A DNA stretch of 64,000 nt from contig OZ250155.1 of the NCBI GenBank assembly GCA_965237775.1, forward strand, positions 4,216,001 through 4,280,000, in the 5' to 3' direction. Within the stretch, counting starts at the first letter, position 1. Every line of letters starts with the position of its first letter. The notes under the pieces are model-generated. The model saw only the letters and a program-made list of their open reading frames with translations, was not told the DNA's origin and made no database searches. The stretch comes from CATOSP01 sp965237775 (lineage in GTDB: Bacteria > Chloroflexota > Dehalococcoidia > Lucifugimonadales > UBA3495). Shown here piece by piece: positions 9,048 through 17,023 of this stretch. Made by a program: the position numbers and the translations under genes.

Positions 9048-10106
9048 ATGGCATCGCAGAACCATCAGACTTATGTGTACATCGGCCTGGCCGGCGAGGG
9101 AGATAACATCGGTACCGGCGGGCTGGTGCGCTGGGCGGACGGCGACGAAGAATGGCACACCATCAACAACGGGCTGCCCGAGAATTCTCAGATCAGAGCG
9201 CTTGCAGTCCATCCAGACAACCCGCAGACCCTCTTCGCGGGCACCAACCTGGGCGTCTATCGCAGCGACGACCGGGGGGATCACTGGGAAGCCCTGGAAA
9301 AGCCCCGTCCAGAGATGGATGTTTGGTCCCTATCTTTCCATCCTCAGAACCCGGAGATCATGTACGCGGGCTACGAACCGTGCGCCATCTATCGTTCTGA
9401 GAACGGTGGAGAATCCTGGCAGGAGATGGACACCAGCGGTGTCGTGTATCCCAACATCACCACCTACATGCCGCCACTGGGCAAACGCGTGATTGGAATC
9501 GCGTCTGACCCCTCAAATCCCGACGATATTTACGGGGCAATCGAGGTCGGAGGATTGATCGGAAGCAGGGACGGAGGCGATAGCTGGACTTCTCTGATCG
9601 ACGGGCCGTTCGTCCGCAATAACACCCTGGACCTCCATGGTGTGCAGGTCAGTGCCGCCGCGCCCGGCACCGTGCACATCATCACTCAGATCGCGATGTT
9701 CCGCAGCCGTGACCGGGGCGGCCACTGGGAGCATGTGCAATTTGACGATATGTTCCCCGGCGGCTCCTACTGCCGCGGCCTGCTGGTAGCGCCCCACGAC
9801 CCCAAGACCATCTACCTGGCAGCCGGGGCCGGTGGAGGCGGGGCTCCCGCGGGTACCGTGGACGCGGGAGCTTTGTTCAAGAGCACCGACGTCGGTGAGA
9901 CTTTTGAAAAGATGGACCTTGGCGAGACCGCCCCAAGCCGGATGTTCGAGACAGCGATCGACCGGGCAGTACCGTCGAATATGTACTGCACGACCTACTA
10001 CGGTCAGGTCTACGCCAGCAACGACGGCGGAACTAGCTGGAGCAGGCAGCAGGTCCCGGGTGAGATGGACCGGAGCCGGCACGTTTATCCCATGGTCTGC
10101 GGCTAG
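9048..10106 (+). CDS. BNR/Asp-box beta-propeller protein (sortilin/exo-sialidase-like)
   Basis: About 352 aa from the ATG at 9048, chosen because TTGGAGGG lies just upstream. Repeated Asp-box units are visible: YRSDDRGDHWE, YRSENGGESWQ, GSRDGGDSWT, FRSRDRGGHWE, FKSTDVGETFE and YASNDGGTSWS, each following a strand such as TLFAGTNLGV. This is the multi-bladed propeller seen in glycosyl-hydrolase/sortilin-like proteins annotated as sialidase or photosystem assembly-like. No signal peptide is visible, so it may be cytoplasmic. A catalytic role is not evident. A hairpin 90 bp downstream may end transcription. Confidence 0.85.
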   Translation: MASQNHQTYVYIGLAGEGDNIGTGGLVRWADGDEEWHTINNGLPENSQIRALAVHPDNPQTLFAGTNLGVYRSDDRGDHWEALEKPRPEMDVWSLSFHPQNPEIMYAGYEPCAIYRSENGGESWQEMDTSGVVYPNITTYMPPLGKRVIGIASDPSNPDDIYGAIEVGGLIGSRDGGDSWTSLIDGPFVRNNTLDLHGVQVSAAAPGTVHIITQIAMFRSRDRGGHWEHVQFDDMFPGGSYCRGLLVAPHDPKTIYLAAGAGGGGAPAGTVDAGALFKSTDVGETFEKMDLGETAPSRMFETAIDRAVPSNMYCTTYYGQVYASNDGGTSWSRQQVPGEMDRSRHVYPMVCG

Positions 10107-10192
10107 GATTTTCCGCCTGCCCTGGTTTCAAGTGTTCCGGTTTACATTTATCAACGGACATATCCAGCTAATGTAACCAGCGGACTAATAAG

Positions 10193-10226
10193 AGTAGCGT
10201 TCCGTTCCCCAGAGCGGAACGCTACT
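10193..10226. terminator. Perfect 12-bp stem hairpin between two genes
   Basis: AGTAGCGTTCCG pairs with CGGAACGCTACT around a 10-nt loop. There is no U-tract after it, so it is either a factor-dependent or bidirectional terminator or a repeat-type hairpin. Confidence 0.55.
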
Positions 10227-10275
10227 GCGGCGATTTAGGGCCTGCTAATAGTCTGTGGAAGTAAGGGGTCCCACG

Positions 10276-10890
10276 ATGGCGATGGAAAAGGCCACATTCG
10301 GCGTAACCCAGAGTTCCCTGGAGCATATGGCTCTGGAACTGAAGGAGTTCCCCTCGGGACTCAGCGGGTTGCATCTAATACGCGAGGGAGAATTGAGCAA
10401 CGAAGCCATGGCCGAGCATGGCTTCCCCGGCAACACTCCCGAGAGGATGCGGAGCGCGGGCAGGGTGTCCGGTCACACCAGGGAATTCGGGGAGACGTCC
10501 TCCGACGCGGCACACGACGGGTTTGACTTCGTGGCAGCAACGGTGGCGCACCTCTTCGACAATCCAACGAGCGTGTCGTCGTGGATGACCGATGTGTTTA
10601 TCAAGGACTTCGAAGCCAACGTAGGCGAGAGCGCAAGCTCCGGTCAACAGCTAATTTCCGTGGAGCGCCTTCAGCCCGAGGGCTTCTTTGATGAAGCGGT
10701 GGCCCTAAAAGTGCTCCAGGGCGGCCCTGCCGGTCTTATGTCGTCAACAGTCATCGACTTCAGGGTGGGGCGGATCCTTGGGGTGGCGTTCATAGGGACC
10801 GTTGGAGACCACCAGCGCCTGGACCTGGCCACCGGGCTAGGCTTAGCCTTTGAGAAGCGCATCGTTAGCGTCGTGCTTGGCGGCCAATAG
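10276..10890 (+). CDS. Hypothetical protein
   Basis: 204 aa from the ATG at 10276 (a GTG at 10255 is the longer alternative). Family not recognised. There is no signal peptide or membrane segment. The C-terminal part, VIDFRVGRILGVAFIGTVGDHQ…, followed by a short helix, resembles the last strands of small alpha/beta sensor-like domains, but this is only a visual impression. It stands alone between a hairpin at 10193 and a convergent toxin-antitoxin pair. Confidence 0.6.
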   Translation: MAMEKATFGVTQSSLEHMALELKEFPSGLSGLHLIREGELSNEAMAEHGFPGNTPERMRSAGRVSGHTREFGETSSDAAHDGFDFVAATVAHLFDNPTSVSSWMTDVFIKDFEANVGESASSGQQLISVERLQPEGFFDEAVALKVLQGGPAGLMSSTVIDFRVGRILGVAFIGTVGDHQRLDLATGLGLAFEKRIVSVVLGGQ

Positions 10891-10953
10891 TCGTATCGGG
10901 CTGACCAAAGATGGGGGGCATCGCATCCATCCGTCACGCCCTATTCCCGCTAT

Positions 10954-11268
10954 CTACGGGGCCTCACCCCTCTTATAGATACTAATCCCGTCAGCATCGA
11001 TTCGACCCTTCAAAGGCGCATAGTTGATTTCCTCGTATGCCTGGACGTCGCACTCTTGAGGGATGTTGATGTCCTCCAGGTCCAAAGACAGCCGTCCGAG
11101 CCGGTGGGGGTCGATGATTCCACGGGTCGCCAGATCGATGTCCGAGCGCGGAGTTGCTTTGCCCGTCGCCCGTGACCCGTAGAGCAAGACTTCTGTTAAC
11201 TCAGGATAGCGGGCGAACACAGCCTGTAACGCTTCCATTACCTCTGATGAGATATCAGGTCCCTTCAC
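10954..11268 (-). CDS. MNT-type nucleotidyltransferase (antitoxin of a HEPN/MNT pair)
   Basis: 104 aa. The signature GSRATGKATPRSDIDL is the GSxxxGx…SDxD motif of minimal nucleotidyltransferases, with the two metal-binding Asp residues present. In the known HepT/MntA-type modules this enzyme neutralises the HEPN toxin by transferring AMP to it. It lies 17 bp downstream of the HEPN gene on the same strand, the standard arrangement (HI0074-HI0073 order). Confidence 0.85.
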   Translation of the reverse strand: MKGPDISSEVMEALQAVFARYPELTEVLLYGSRATGKATPRSDIDLATRGIIDPHRLGRLSLDLEDINIPQECDVQAYEEINYAPLKGRIDADGISIYKRGEAP

Positions 11269-11285
11269 TGTTCAACGAGCCCTGT

Positions 11286-11696
11286 TCAACCGTCTCTTCG
11301 AGCAACCGCATATACAAGGCGTCTTAGTAGTGACAGATACCGGTCGTGAATGTTGGTCACTACGGCCTCGAACCGGGCGGCATCGTAGGTGTGCGACATC
11401 AAGTTACGGTCGGTAAGCATGTCCAGCCAGGTCTCGCCGTTCTGAATCAGCCCTGCGTGATACGCCTGCCTGATAACACTTCTTGGTGTCACCGACCTGA
11501 GTAAGATGCCATCGTATTCCAGGCGGTCCTTGAGAGTGTTCCAGGCCAGTTCGAAGGTATATTCGAAGCGCTGAATTACCCCTTCCCGTTCCAGTTCGTT
11601 CAAGTGACCGACGCCAGACTCCAGGGCGCTCCTCAGCAATGTGAATGCCCGTGAGAAGTTGCTGAACCTGTATGTCCATCTCGGTTGTTGGGTCAT
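11286..11696 (-). CDS. HEPN-domain toxin / HI0074-type protein
   Basis: About 136 aa from the ATG at 11696; an in-frame TTG at 11729 would add 11 residues. It has the helical fold signature of the HI0074/TIGR01987 family (FEYTFELAWNTLKDRLEYDG) and the conserved HEPN motif RNLMSH (R-x4-H), the RNase active site in HepT-type toxins. Partner of the MNT gene downstream. It begins within 45 bp of the end of the ttuC-like gene and may share its transcript. Confidence 0.85.
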   Translation of the reverse strand: MTQQPRWTYRFSNFSRAFTLLRSALESGVGHLNELEREGVIQRFEYTFELAWNTLKDRLEYDGILLRSVTPRSVIRQAYHAGLIQNGETWLDMLTDRNLMSHTYDAARFEAVVTNIHDRYLSLLRRLVYAVARRDG

Positions 11697-11740
11697 CTGA
11701 CCGTTCGTCTGCTGCACAAGTCGGTCCAACCGCGGAGAGG

Positions 11741-12814
11741 TCAGGCTTGCCCCAGCAGCCTCACTATCTCGTCCCCTACCTGGGTGGTGGTCGAGTTCCC
11801 GCCCAGGTCCGGAGTTATCACCGCGCGGTCATTCAGGCAACGGGACACGGCCTGGTCTACGCGGCGAGCTTCTTCCTGGCGGCCCAGATGGTCCAGCATC
11901 ATGGCTACGGCTGAGATCGTGGCTAGCGGGTTGGCGATGCCCTTGCCCGTAATGTCGAAGGCCGCGCCATGTACCGGCTCGAACATCGATGGGTACTGGC
12001 GCTCGGGGTTAATGTTTGCGCTGGGGGCCAGACCCATGCTGCCGGTTACCACTGCCGCGATGTCGGATAGGATGTCGGCGAACAGGTTGGAAGCCACCAT
12101 CACGTCGAAGTCTTCAGGCCAGCGCACCAGGTCCATGCAGGCCCGGTCCACCAAGAGCGACTCGGTCTGAATCTGGGGAAACTCGGCGGCCACCCCCTGG
12201 AACACCTCGTCCCAGAAGACCATTCCGAAAGCCTGGGCGTTGGACTTGGTAACCGACGTCACCTTCTTTTTGCCGTCGCGCTGGTCGCAGTACTCGAAAG
12301 CGGCGCGGATGATACGCTCGGTGCCCCTACGGGTAAAGATATTGCTCTGCACCACCGTTTCGTACGCCGTGCCTGGATACAAGCGGCCCCCTACCGGAGC
12401 GTACTCCCCCTCTGTGTTCTCCCGGAAAATCACCAGGTCTATTTCGCCGGCCTCCTTGCCCGCCAAAGGTGACGTTACGCCGGGGTGCAGGTACGACGGG
12501 CGGATGCAGACTCCCTGGTCGAAGGCGCGGCGCATGGGGAGCAGCAGACCATTGAGGGTAATGTGGTCCGGGATCTGTGGGTCGCCGACCGCGCCGAACA
12601 GGATGGCGTCGTAGCCCTGGAGTTGTTCCAGCCCGTCCTCCGGCATCAGCCTGCCGGTCTCGCGGTAGTAATCGGAGCCCCAGGGAAACTCGGTGTAATC
12701 GAAGCTGAGGTCCGCCGATCCCCGGACCACCGCTTCGATGGCCTTCCTACCCTCGGCTATTACTTCCGGGCCGACGCCGTCTCCGGGGATAACCGCCAAC
12801 TTGTACTCGGCCAT
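11741..12814 (-). CDS. Tartrate/D-malate dehydrogenase-type enzyme (isopropylmalate dehydrogenase superfamily)
   Basis: 357 aa beta-decarboxylating dehydrogenase. VIPGDGVGPEV at the N-terminus, RENTEGEYAPVGGR (phosphate/substrate loop) and FEPVHGAAFDITGKGIANPLATI at the C-terminus are seen. RENTEGEYAPVGGR and LLPMRRAFDQGVCIRPS fit the TtuC/DmlA subgroup rather than LeuB. It would oxidise tartrate or D-malate with NAD and Mg/Mn. AAGGGAG precedes the ATG. It follows pduX by 38 bp; being last in a cobalamin operon is curious and may be passenger linkage. Confidence 0.85.
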   Translation of the reverse strand: MAEYKLAVIPGDGVGPEVIAEGRKAIEAVVRGSADLSFDYTEFPWGSDYYRETGRLMPEDGLEQLQGYDAILFGAVGDPQIPDHITLNGLLLPMRRAFDQGVCIRPSYLHPGVTSPLAGKEAGEIDLVIFRENTEGEYAPVGGRLYPGTAYETVVQSNIFTRRGTERIIRAAFEYCDQRDGKKKVTSVTKSNAQAFGMVFWDEVFQGVAAEFPQIQTESLLVDRACMDLVRWPEDFDVMVASNLFADILSDIAAVVTGSMGLAPSANINPERQYPSMFEPVHGAAFDITGKGIANPLATISAVAMMLDHLGRQEEARRVDQAVSRCLNDRAVITPDLGGNSTTTQVGDEIVRLLGQA

Positions 12815-12852
12815 AGATTCAACTCCCTTTTAGTCCAAGAATCACGCCAGGA

Positions 12853-13788
12853 TCAGGAGCCTGCGCCCCTCTCCGACGGGGGAACAGCGTAGGCCTCCAC
12901 GGGCTGCACACCGCCGCCCAACAGGCGGAAATGATAGACCATCTCGGCATCGGGGAAGGTCTCCTTTGCCTGGCGCCAGGCGGACTTGCCTTTCCGTGGC
13001 CGGGCATCGAGCAGCACGCCGATGATGGTGCCGCTGTGGCCCACGTTTACGCCAACCGCGCCGATTGACTCGGCGAAGTTCGCAACCGCCGACAGCATGG
13101 GTTTGGGCAGAACATGTTGCCCCGCCCAGGCGCTGATGGTCGCGCCCCTGCCGACCAGGGAAGGATCGCCCTGCTCCACGCCCGCCCGGACCTTTTCAAG
13201 GGCATCGGTGGTCTGCGGCTCAATCGAGCGCCAAAGGGGGCCGCGGTCGACCCGATTGAACTCGAGGGTGTCCACCGTGCCACCGAAGTCGATGGCTACG
13301 ATCTCCATTGGCGGCGGCGGGCCCAGGCTATCTTTGATCCTGCCTTCGCGGTGGTCGAACATGGCCAGTCCGGGCACCATCACACCGTCCGTGGGCTCTA
13401 CTCCCAGGGCGATGTCGGCAATGGTGTCCTGGTCCAATTCCACTCCAAGGGCTAGTCCAGATGCGGCGATGGCGGCGGACAAGTCCGCGCTGCTGCTGCC
13501 CATACCCTTGCTCCGGGGGATGGGGTTCCCCACGGTAACTCGGGCAGCCAGCCCGCTCCGTCCCAGTTGTTCCAACGTCTGAGCTACGGCGGCGGCTGTC
13601 TTGGCGCAGTCCTCCGGCGCGTCTACGCGGGGTGTGCCCTCAAAAAGTTCCACCGTCACTCTGGAGAAGTAGTCTATGGGGCACGTGACCAGGTAGTACA
13701 CGCCGTCCAGCATCCCCTGCACTAGTTCGCCGCAGACTCCAGGAGCCCTTACGGTGGCGCGGCCCAGCGGTCGAGGTTCGCTAGACAC
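12853..13788 (-). CDS. pduX: L-threonine kinase (GHMP family) for cobalamin side chain
   Basis: 311 aa, start GTG at 13788. The PGVCGELVQG motif near residue 17 and the ATP loop PRSKGMGSSSADLSAA (about 92-107) are hallmarks of PduX-type GHMP kinases. PduX makes L-threonine O-3-phosphate, which CobD decarboxylates to aminopropanol phosphate for the nucleotide loop. It overlaps the end of cobU by 8 nt, so translation is coupled. No cobD or cbiB is in the window. Confidence 0.85.
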   Translation of the reverse strand: MSSEPRPLGRATVRAPGVCGELVQGMLDGVYYLVTCPIDYFSRVTVELFEGTPRVDAPEDCAKTAAAVAQTLEQLGRSGLAARVTVGNPIPRSKGMGSSSADLSAAIAASGLALGVELDQDTIADIALGVEPTDGVMVPGLAMFDHREGRIKDSLGPPPPMEIVAIDFGGTVDTLEFNRVDRGPLWRSIEPQTTDALEKVRAGVEQGDPSLVGRGATISAWAGQHVLPKPMLSAVANFAESIGAVGVNVGHSGTIIGVLLDARPRKGKSAWRQAKETFPDAEMVYHFRLLGGGVQPVEAYAVPPSERGAGS

Positions 13789-14335
13789 CCTTTACTCCCA
13801 GGGGGATTCCGGCCACCACCATGTATACCTGGTCGGCCGCGGCTGCGGCTTGCTGGTTCACCAAACCCAGGAGGTCCTGGAACCGGCGGCCGAGGGCATT
13901 GGCCGACACCAAGGACAGGCCAACTTCAGAACTAACAATGATGCTGGAGACGGACGCTTGGCGCAGCGCTTCGAGGGTTTCTTTCAGACGTGCCAGCGTC
14001 TTTGACTCGGCCTCGGCCTTGGGCTCGGTCTCCAACTCGTACAGCATGTTCCCAACCCAGACATCCAGGCTGTCCAGGAGCACTGTCTCGGGGGCGTCAG
14101 GTCCGGCCAAGGACTCGCGGAGCCGCCCGGCAAGGCGCACGGGCTCCTCTAGTGTGGTCCAGTCCTTTGGGCGGGACTCCCTGTGCCTGCGAATCCGCTC
14201 CTCCATTTCGGGGTCGGTGGCTACTCCGGTCGCAACGTACAGGACCGGGCCCGTCGAATCCCTGACCAGCCCTTCGGCGAAGCCGCTCTTTCCGGAACGG
14301 ACGCCGCCAAGCACCAGGCACATTCTCGCCGACAT
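13781..14335 (-). CDS. cobU: Adenosylcobinamide kinase / adenosylcobinamide-phosphate guanylyltransferase
   Basis: 184 aa. Walker A GGVRSGKS at the N-terminus, the RHRESRPKDWTTLEEP segment holding the guanylylated His, and VLLDSLDVWVGNML (Walker B-like) define CobU. It phosphorylates adenosylcobinamide and attaches GMP, giving AdoCbi-GDP. Its ATG shares one base with the cobQ stop (TGATG), so the genes are translationally coupled. Confidence 0.93.
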   Translation of the reverse strand: MSARMCLVLGGVRSGKSGFAEGLVRDSTGPVLYVATGVATDPEMEERIRRHRESRPKDWTTLEEPVRLAGRLRESLAGPDAPETVLLDSLDVWVGNMLYELETEPKAEAESKTLARLKETLEALRQASVSSIIVSSEVGLSLVSANALGRRFQDLLGLVNQQAAAAADQVYMVVAGIPLGVKGV

Positions 14336-15888
14336 CAGCGGGCAGAGCCGACGCTATCGAAGTCCCGCACCAAGCCGGTCATTTCGTAGACCAAGTCTAT
14401 GTCCAGGCTGGAACGCACCCAGTCCGCCAGCTTGTCATACTCCACGTCCAGTCCATCGACGGTGGAAGTGGAGGGGAGATGGACTCCCTTGCGCCGGGCT
14501 AGGGCTTGCAACATGGCGCGCCTGAACTCTCCGTTGTGGAACAGACCGTGGATGTAGGTGCCCATTACCCAGCCGGAGTCGTCGAGACAGCCATCGCTGT
14601 TGTTGTCGCTGGATACCGGCATGTCGGCCCGGTCCTGGATGTGGAATGGCGCGGCCGTCCCATGGCCGCTGGTCCTGCCCATGTGTATCTCGTAACCCTG
14701 CACCGGTACGCCAACCGCGCCTTGAAGTAGACCACGGTCCAACTCCACTGTACCGCTGACCCGGTGGGTCTCTTTCGATCCGGCGAACACGGTGGCCATC
14801 GGCAGGAGTCCGAGTCCGGCTATCTCAGTCTGGGAAGATTCGATGTGGTCAGGGTCCCGGAGTTGGGAGCCAAGCATCTGATACCCGCCGCAAATTCCGA
14901 CCAGCGCGGCCCCGCGCCGACGGGCCTCTTGGACCGACGATGTTAGCCCCTGACGCTCCATCCAGGCAAGATCGGGGATCGTGGTCTTGGTGCCGGGCAG
15001 TATCACCAGGTCGGGGTCCCCGAATTGATCGGAGGAAGTGACGTACCGCAGTGAAACCCCTTCTTCCCAGCCCAAAGGGTCGAAGTCGTCGAAGTTGGAA
15101 ATGTGCGGGAGCTGAATGACCGCCACGTCCAGCACAGCGTCGCCCCTTGCACGTTCGGGCAAGTCGAGGGCGACCGAGTCCTCCTCGGGTATGTGAATGT
15201 CCCTGAAGTGGTGCACCACGCCCACGACGGGTTTGCCGGTTCGCTGCTCCAACCAGGTGAGCCCGTCGGTCAAAAGCGCGATGTCGCCGCGGAACTTGTT
15301 GATAACCAGTCCCCGGACCGCATCCCGCTCCTCCGGCTCCAATAGTTCCAACGTTCCAACCATCGCCGCGAAGACGCCTCCCCGGTCTATGTCGCCGCAT
15401 AGCAGTACCGGAGCGCCAGCGTACATGGCCACCCGCATGTTGACGATTTCGGTGGCCTTGAGGTTAATCTCTGCGGGGCTACCGGCGCCCTCGATGACCA
15501 CAACGTCGAATTGTTCCCGCAGGGAGTCTAACGAGGTCTTGACCGACTCCCAAAGCTCGCTCTTCATGGCGTAGTAGTCCATAGCGCGGGCGGAAAGCCA
15601 GGGCTTGCCAAGCCTGACTACCTGGGACCGCTGGTCGGCTTCCGGCTTCAGCAAGATGGGGTTCATCTCTACCTGGGGCTCGACTCCCGCCGCCTGGGCC
15701 TGGACGGCCTGGGCGCGGCCAATCTCTCCACCGTCGGGAGTGACGAAGGAGTTGTTGGACATGTTCTGGGCCTTGAAGGGGGCGACCCGGAAACCGTCTT
15801 GCCGGAATATCCGGCAAAGGGCCGAGACCAGCACACTCTTGCCAACGTGAGACGCTGTCCCCTGGACCATCAAGACTTTGCCTGTCAT
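14335..15888 (-). CDS. cobQ: Cobyric acid synthase
   Basis: 517 aa, normal length. N-terminal ATPase (dethiobiotin-synthetase-like) domain with VQGTASHVGKSVLVSALCR and FKAQNMSNNSFV; C-terminal class I glutamine amidotransferase domain with the nucleophile in GICGGYQMLG and a His in YIHGLFHNGEFR. It amidates four carboxylates of adenosylcobyrinic acid diamide using glutamine and ATP. GGAGAA precedes the ATG. It follows cobC by 21 bp. Confidence 0.95.
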   Translation of the reverse strand: MTGKVLMVQGTASHVGKSVLVSALCRIFRQDGFRVAPFKAQNMSNNSFVTPDGGEIGRAQAVQAQAAGVEPQVEMNPILLKPEADQRSQVVRLGKPWLSARAMDYYAMKSELWESVKTSLDSLREQFDVVVIEGAGSPAEINLKATEIVNMRVAMYAGAPVLLCGDIDRGGVFAAMVGTLELLEPEERDAVRGLVINKFRGDIALLTDGLTWLEQRTGKPVVGVVHHFRDIHIPEEDSVALDLPERARGDAVLDVAVIQLPHISNFDDFDPLGWEEGVSLRYVTSSDQFGDPDLVILPGTKTTIPDLAWMERQGLTSSVQEARRRGAALVGICGGYQMLGSQLRDPDHIESSQTEIAGLGLLPMATVFAGSKETHRVSGTVELDRGLLQGAVGVPVQGYEIHMGRTSGHGTAAPFHIQDRADMPVSSDNNSDGCLDDSGWVMGTYIHGLFHNGEFRRAMLQALARRKGVHLPSTSTVDGLDVEYDKLADWVRSSLDIDLVYEMTGLVRDFDSVGSAR

Positions 15889-15909
15889 AGCTTCTCCGGC
15901 GCAGTTCGC

Positions 15910-16533
15910 CTAGAACCGTGAACCAAGATGGTTGAGGTGAGAAGTATCATTGTAGAGGAGCATGACCGTGTTGTTGGGGTAGGTGTCGAACACCGACAGG
16001 GAGCAGTTCCCCATGACGAAGCTCCACGTCGATTCGGCTGGAAGGGCCATTAATGAGATGATCGCGGCTCTGAGAGAACCGCCATGCCCGACAATCAGAG
16101 CGGTCTCGTTGGCGTGACTGTTGCGAATTTGGTCCATAACCGGGGTCATGCGGCGAAGGGTCTCCCTGGGCGATTCTCCGTCGGTGGGTGCGAAATCCAG
16201 GTCGTTGATGACCGAAGCGGCAAACAGCTCGGGAAAGCGGGTCTGCCGCTCTGCCATGGTCAGCCCTTCGAAAACCCCGTAGAAACGTTCTCTCAGTTCC
16301 GGTGTGGTCTGAAGGGGCACGTTGTGGTGTTCCAGGATAACTTTCGCCGTGTCCTGGCAGCGGACCAAATCGCTGGAGTAGGCCGCATCGATAGGTACCC
16401 TGGCCAACCGGTCGGCGATCATTGACGCCTGTTGCTTGCCCCTTTCCGAAAGTCCGACGTCGCTGTGTCCCTGGATGCGCCCTTCGGCGTTCCACGGGGT
16501 CTCCCCGTGTCTGACGAGTAAGAGTCTTCCCAT
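15910..16533 (-). CDS. cobC: Histidine phosphatase, probable alpha-ribazole phosphatase
   Basis: 207 aa. RHGETPWN at residue 8 carries the phospho-accepting His, with a second catalytic His in VGHGGSLR. ERFYGVFEGLT fits the phosphoglycerate-mutase-like branch. Being the first gene of cobC-cobQ-cobU-pduX makes alpha-ribazole phosphatase (removing the 5'-phosphate in nucleotide-loop assembly) the best assignment; sequence alone would allow a general broad-specificity phosphatase. Confidence 0.8.
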   Translation of the reverse strand: MGRLLLVRHGETPWNAEGRIQGHSDVGLSERGKQQASMIADRLARVPIDAAYSSDLVRCQDTAKVILEHHNVPLQTTPELRERFYGVFEGLTMAERQTRFPELFAASVINDLDFAPTDGESPRETLRRMTPVMDQIRNSHANETALIVGHGGSLRAAIISLMALPAESTWSFVMGNCSLSVFDTYPNNTVMLLYNDTSHLNHLGSRF

Positions 16534-17023
16534 GCAGGCTAGCCCCCTTCCGGGACGTGGTCCAAGAGCTGGACAGAATTAGTCACGCCGTACGCGGCGC
16601 GGGAATCCATTTTAGCAGAGTGCCGTTGCGATTGTACCGGGGAACCTTCCCCGGGAACAGGGTCTCAATATTGCTATCGCCATCGTTGATACGACACTCA
16701 AATTTGCTGGAGGTTTGGGACGGATCTTGAAGATACCGGGGAATCGTTGGTCATCAACGCACGAATGCACGCCAATTCCCAGTCCCGGAACGCATATCAG
16801 GGTTCTTGGAGTGGTAAGACTCCAGAATGCCTGACGAGGGCGCCGTTACGAATTAGGACACGACTGCCCGTGCCCTCGTACCGGCAATAGGGGTGGTGGT
16901 AATATCGTGCTCGACAAGTTCTCTATGTCGGCTCCTTGCATCTCAGGGGTCAAGGCGCCTGTCCGGGAGAGGGTAATCAATGCCTTGTGGACCCCCCCTG
17001 CGCGTCGAAAGGACAGGAACTTC
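16534..17023. other. Intergenic region, divergent promoters expected
   Basis: About 490 bp between cobC (minus) and the lipoprotein gene (plus). No ORF with coding character was seen. I looked for a cobalamin riboswitch upstream of cobC and could not recognise a convincing B12-box. Confidence 0.4.

Noticed and set aside
16534..17023. Cobalamin riboswitch upstream of cobC
   Set aside because: No recognisable B12 box or helical pattern could be read on the minus strand.
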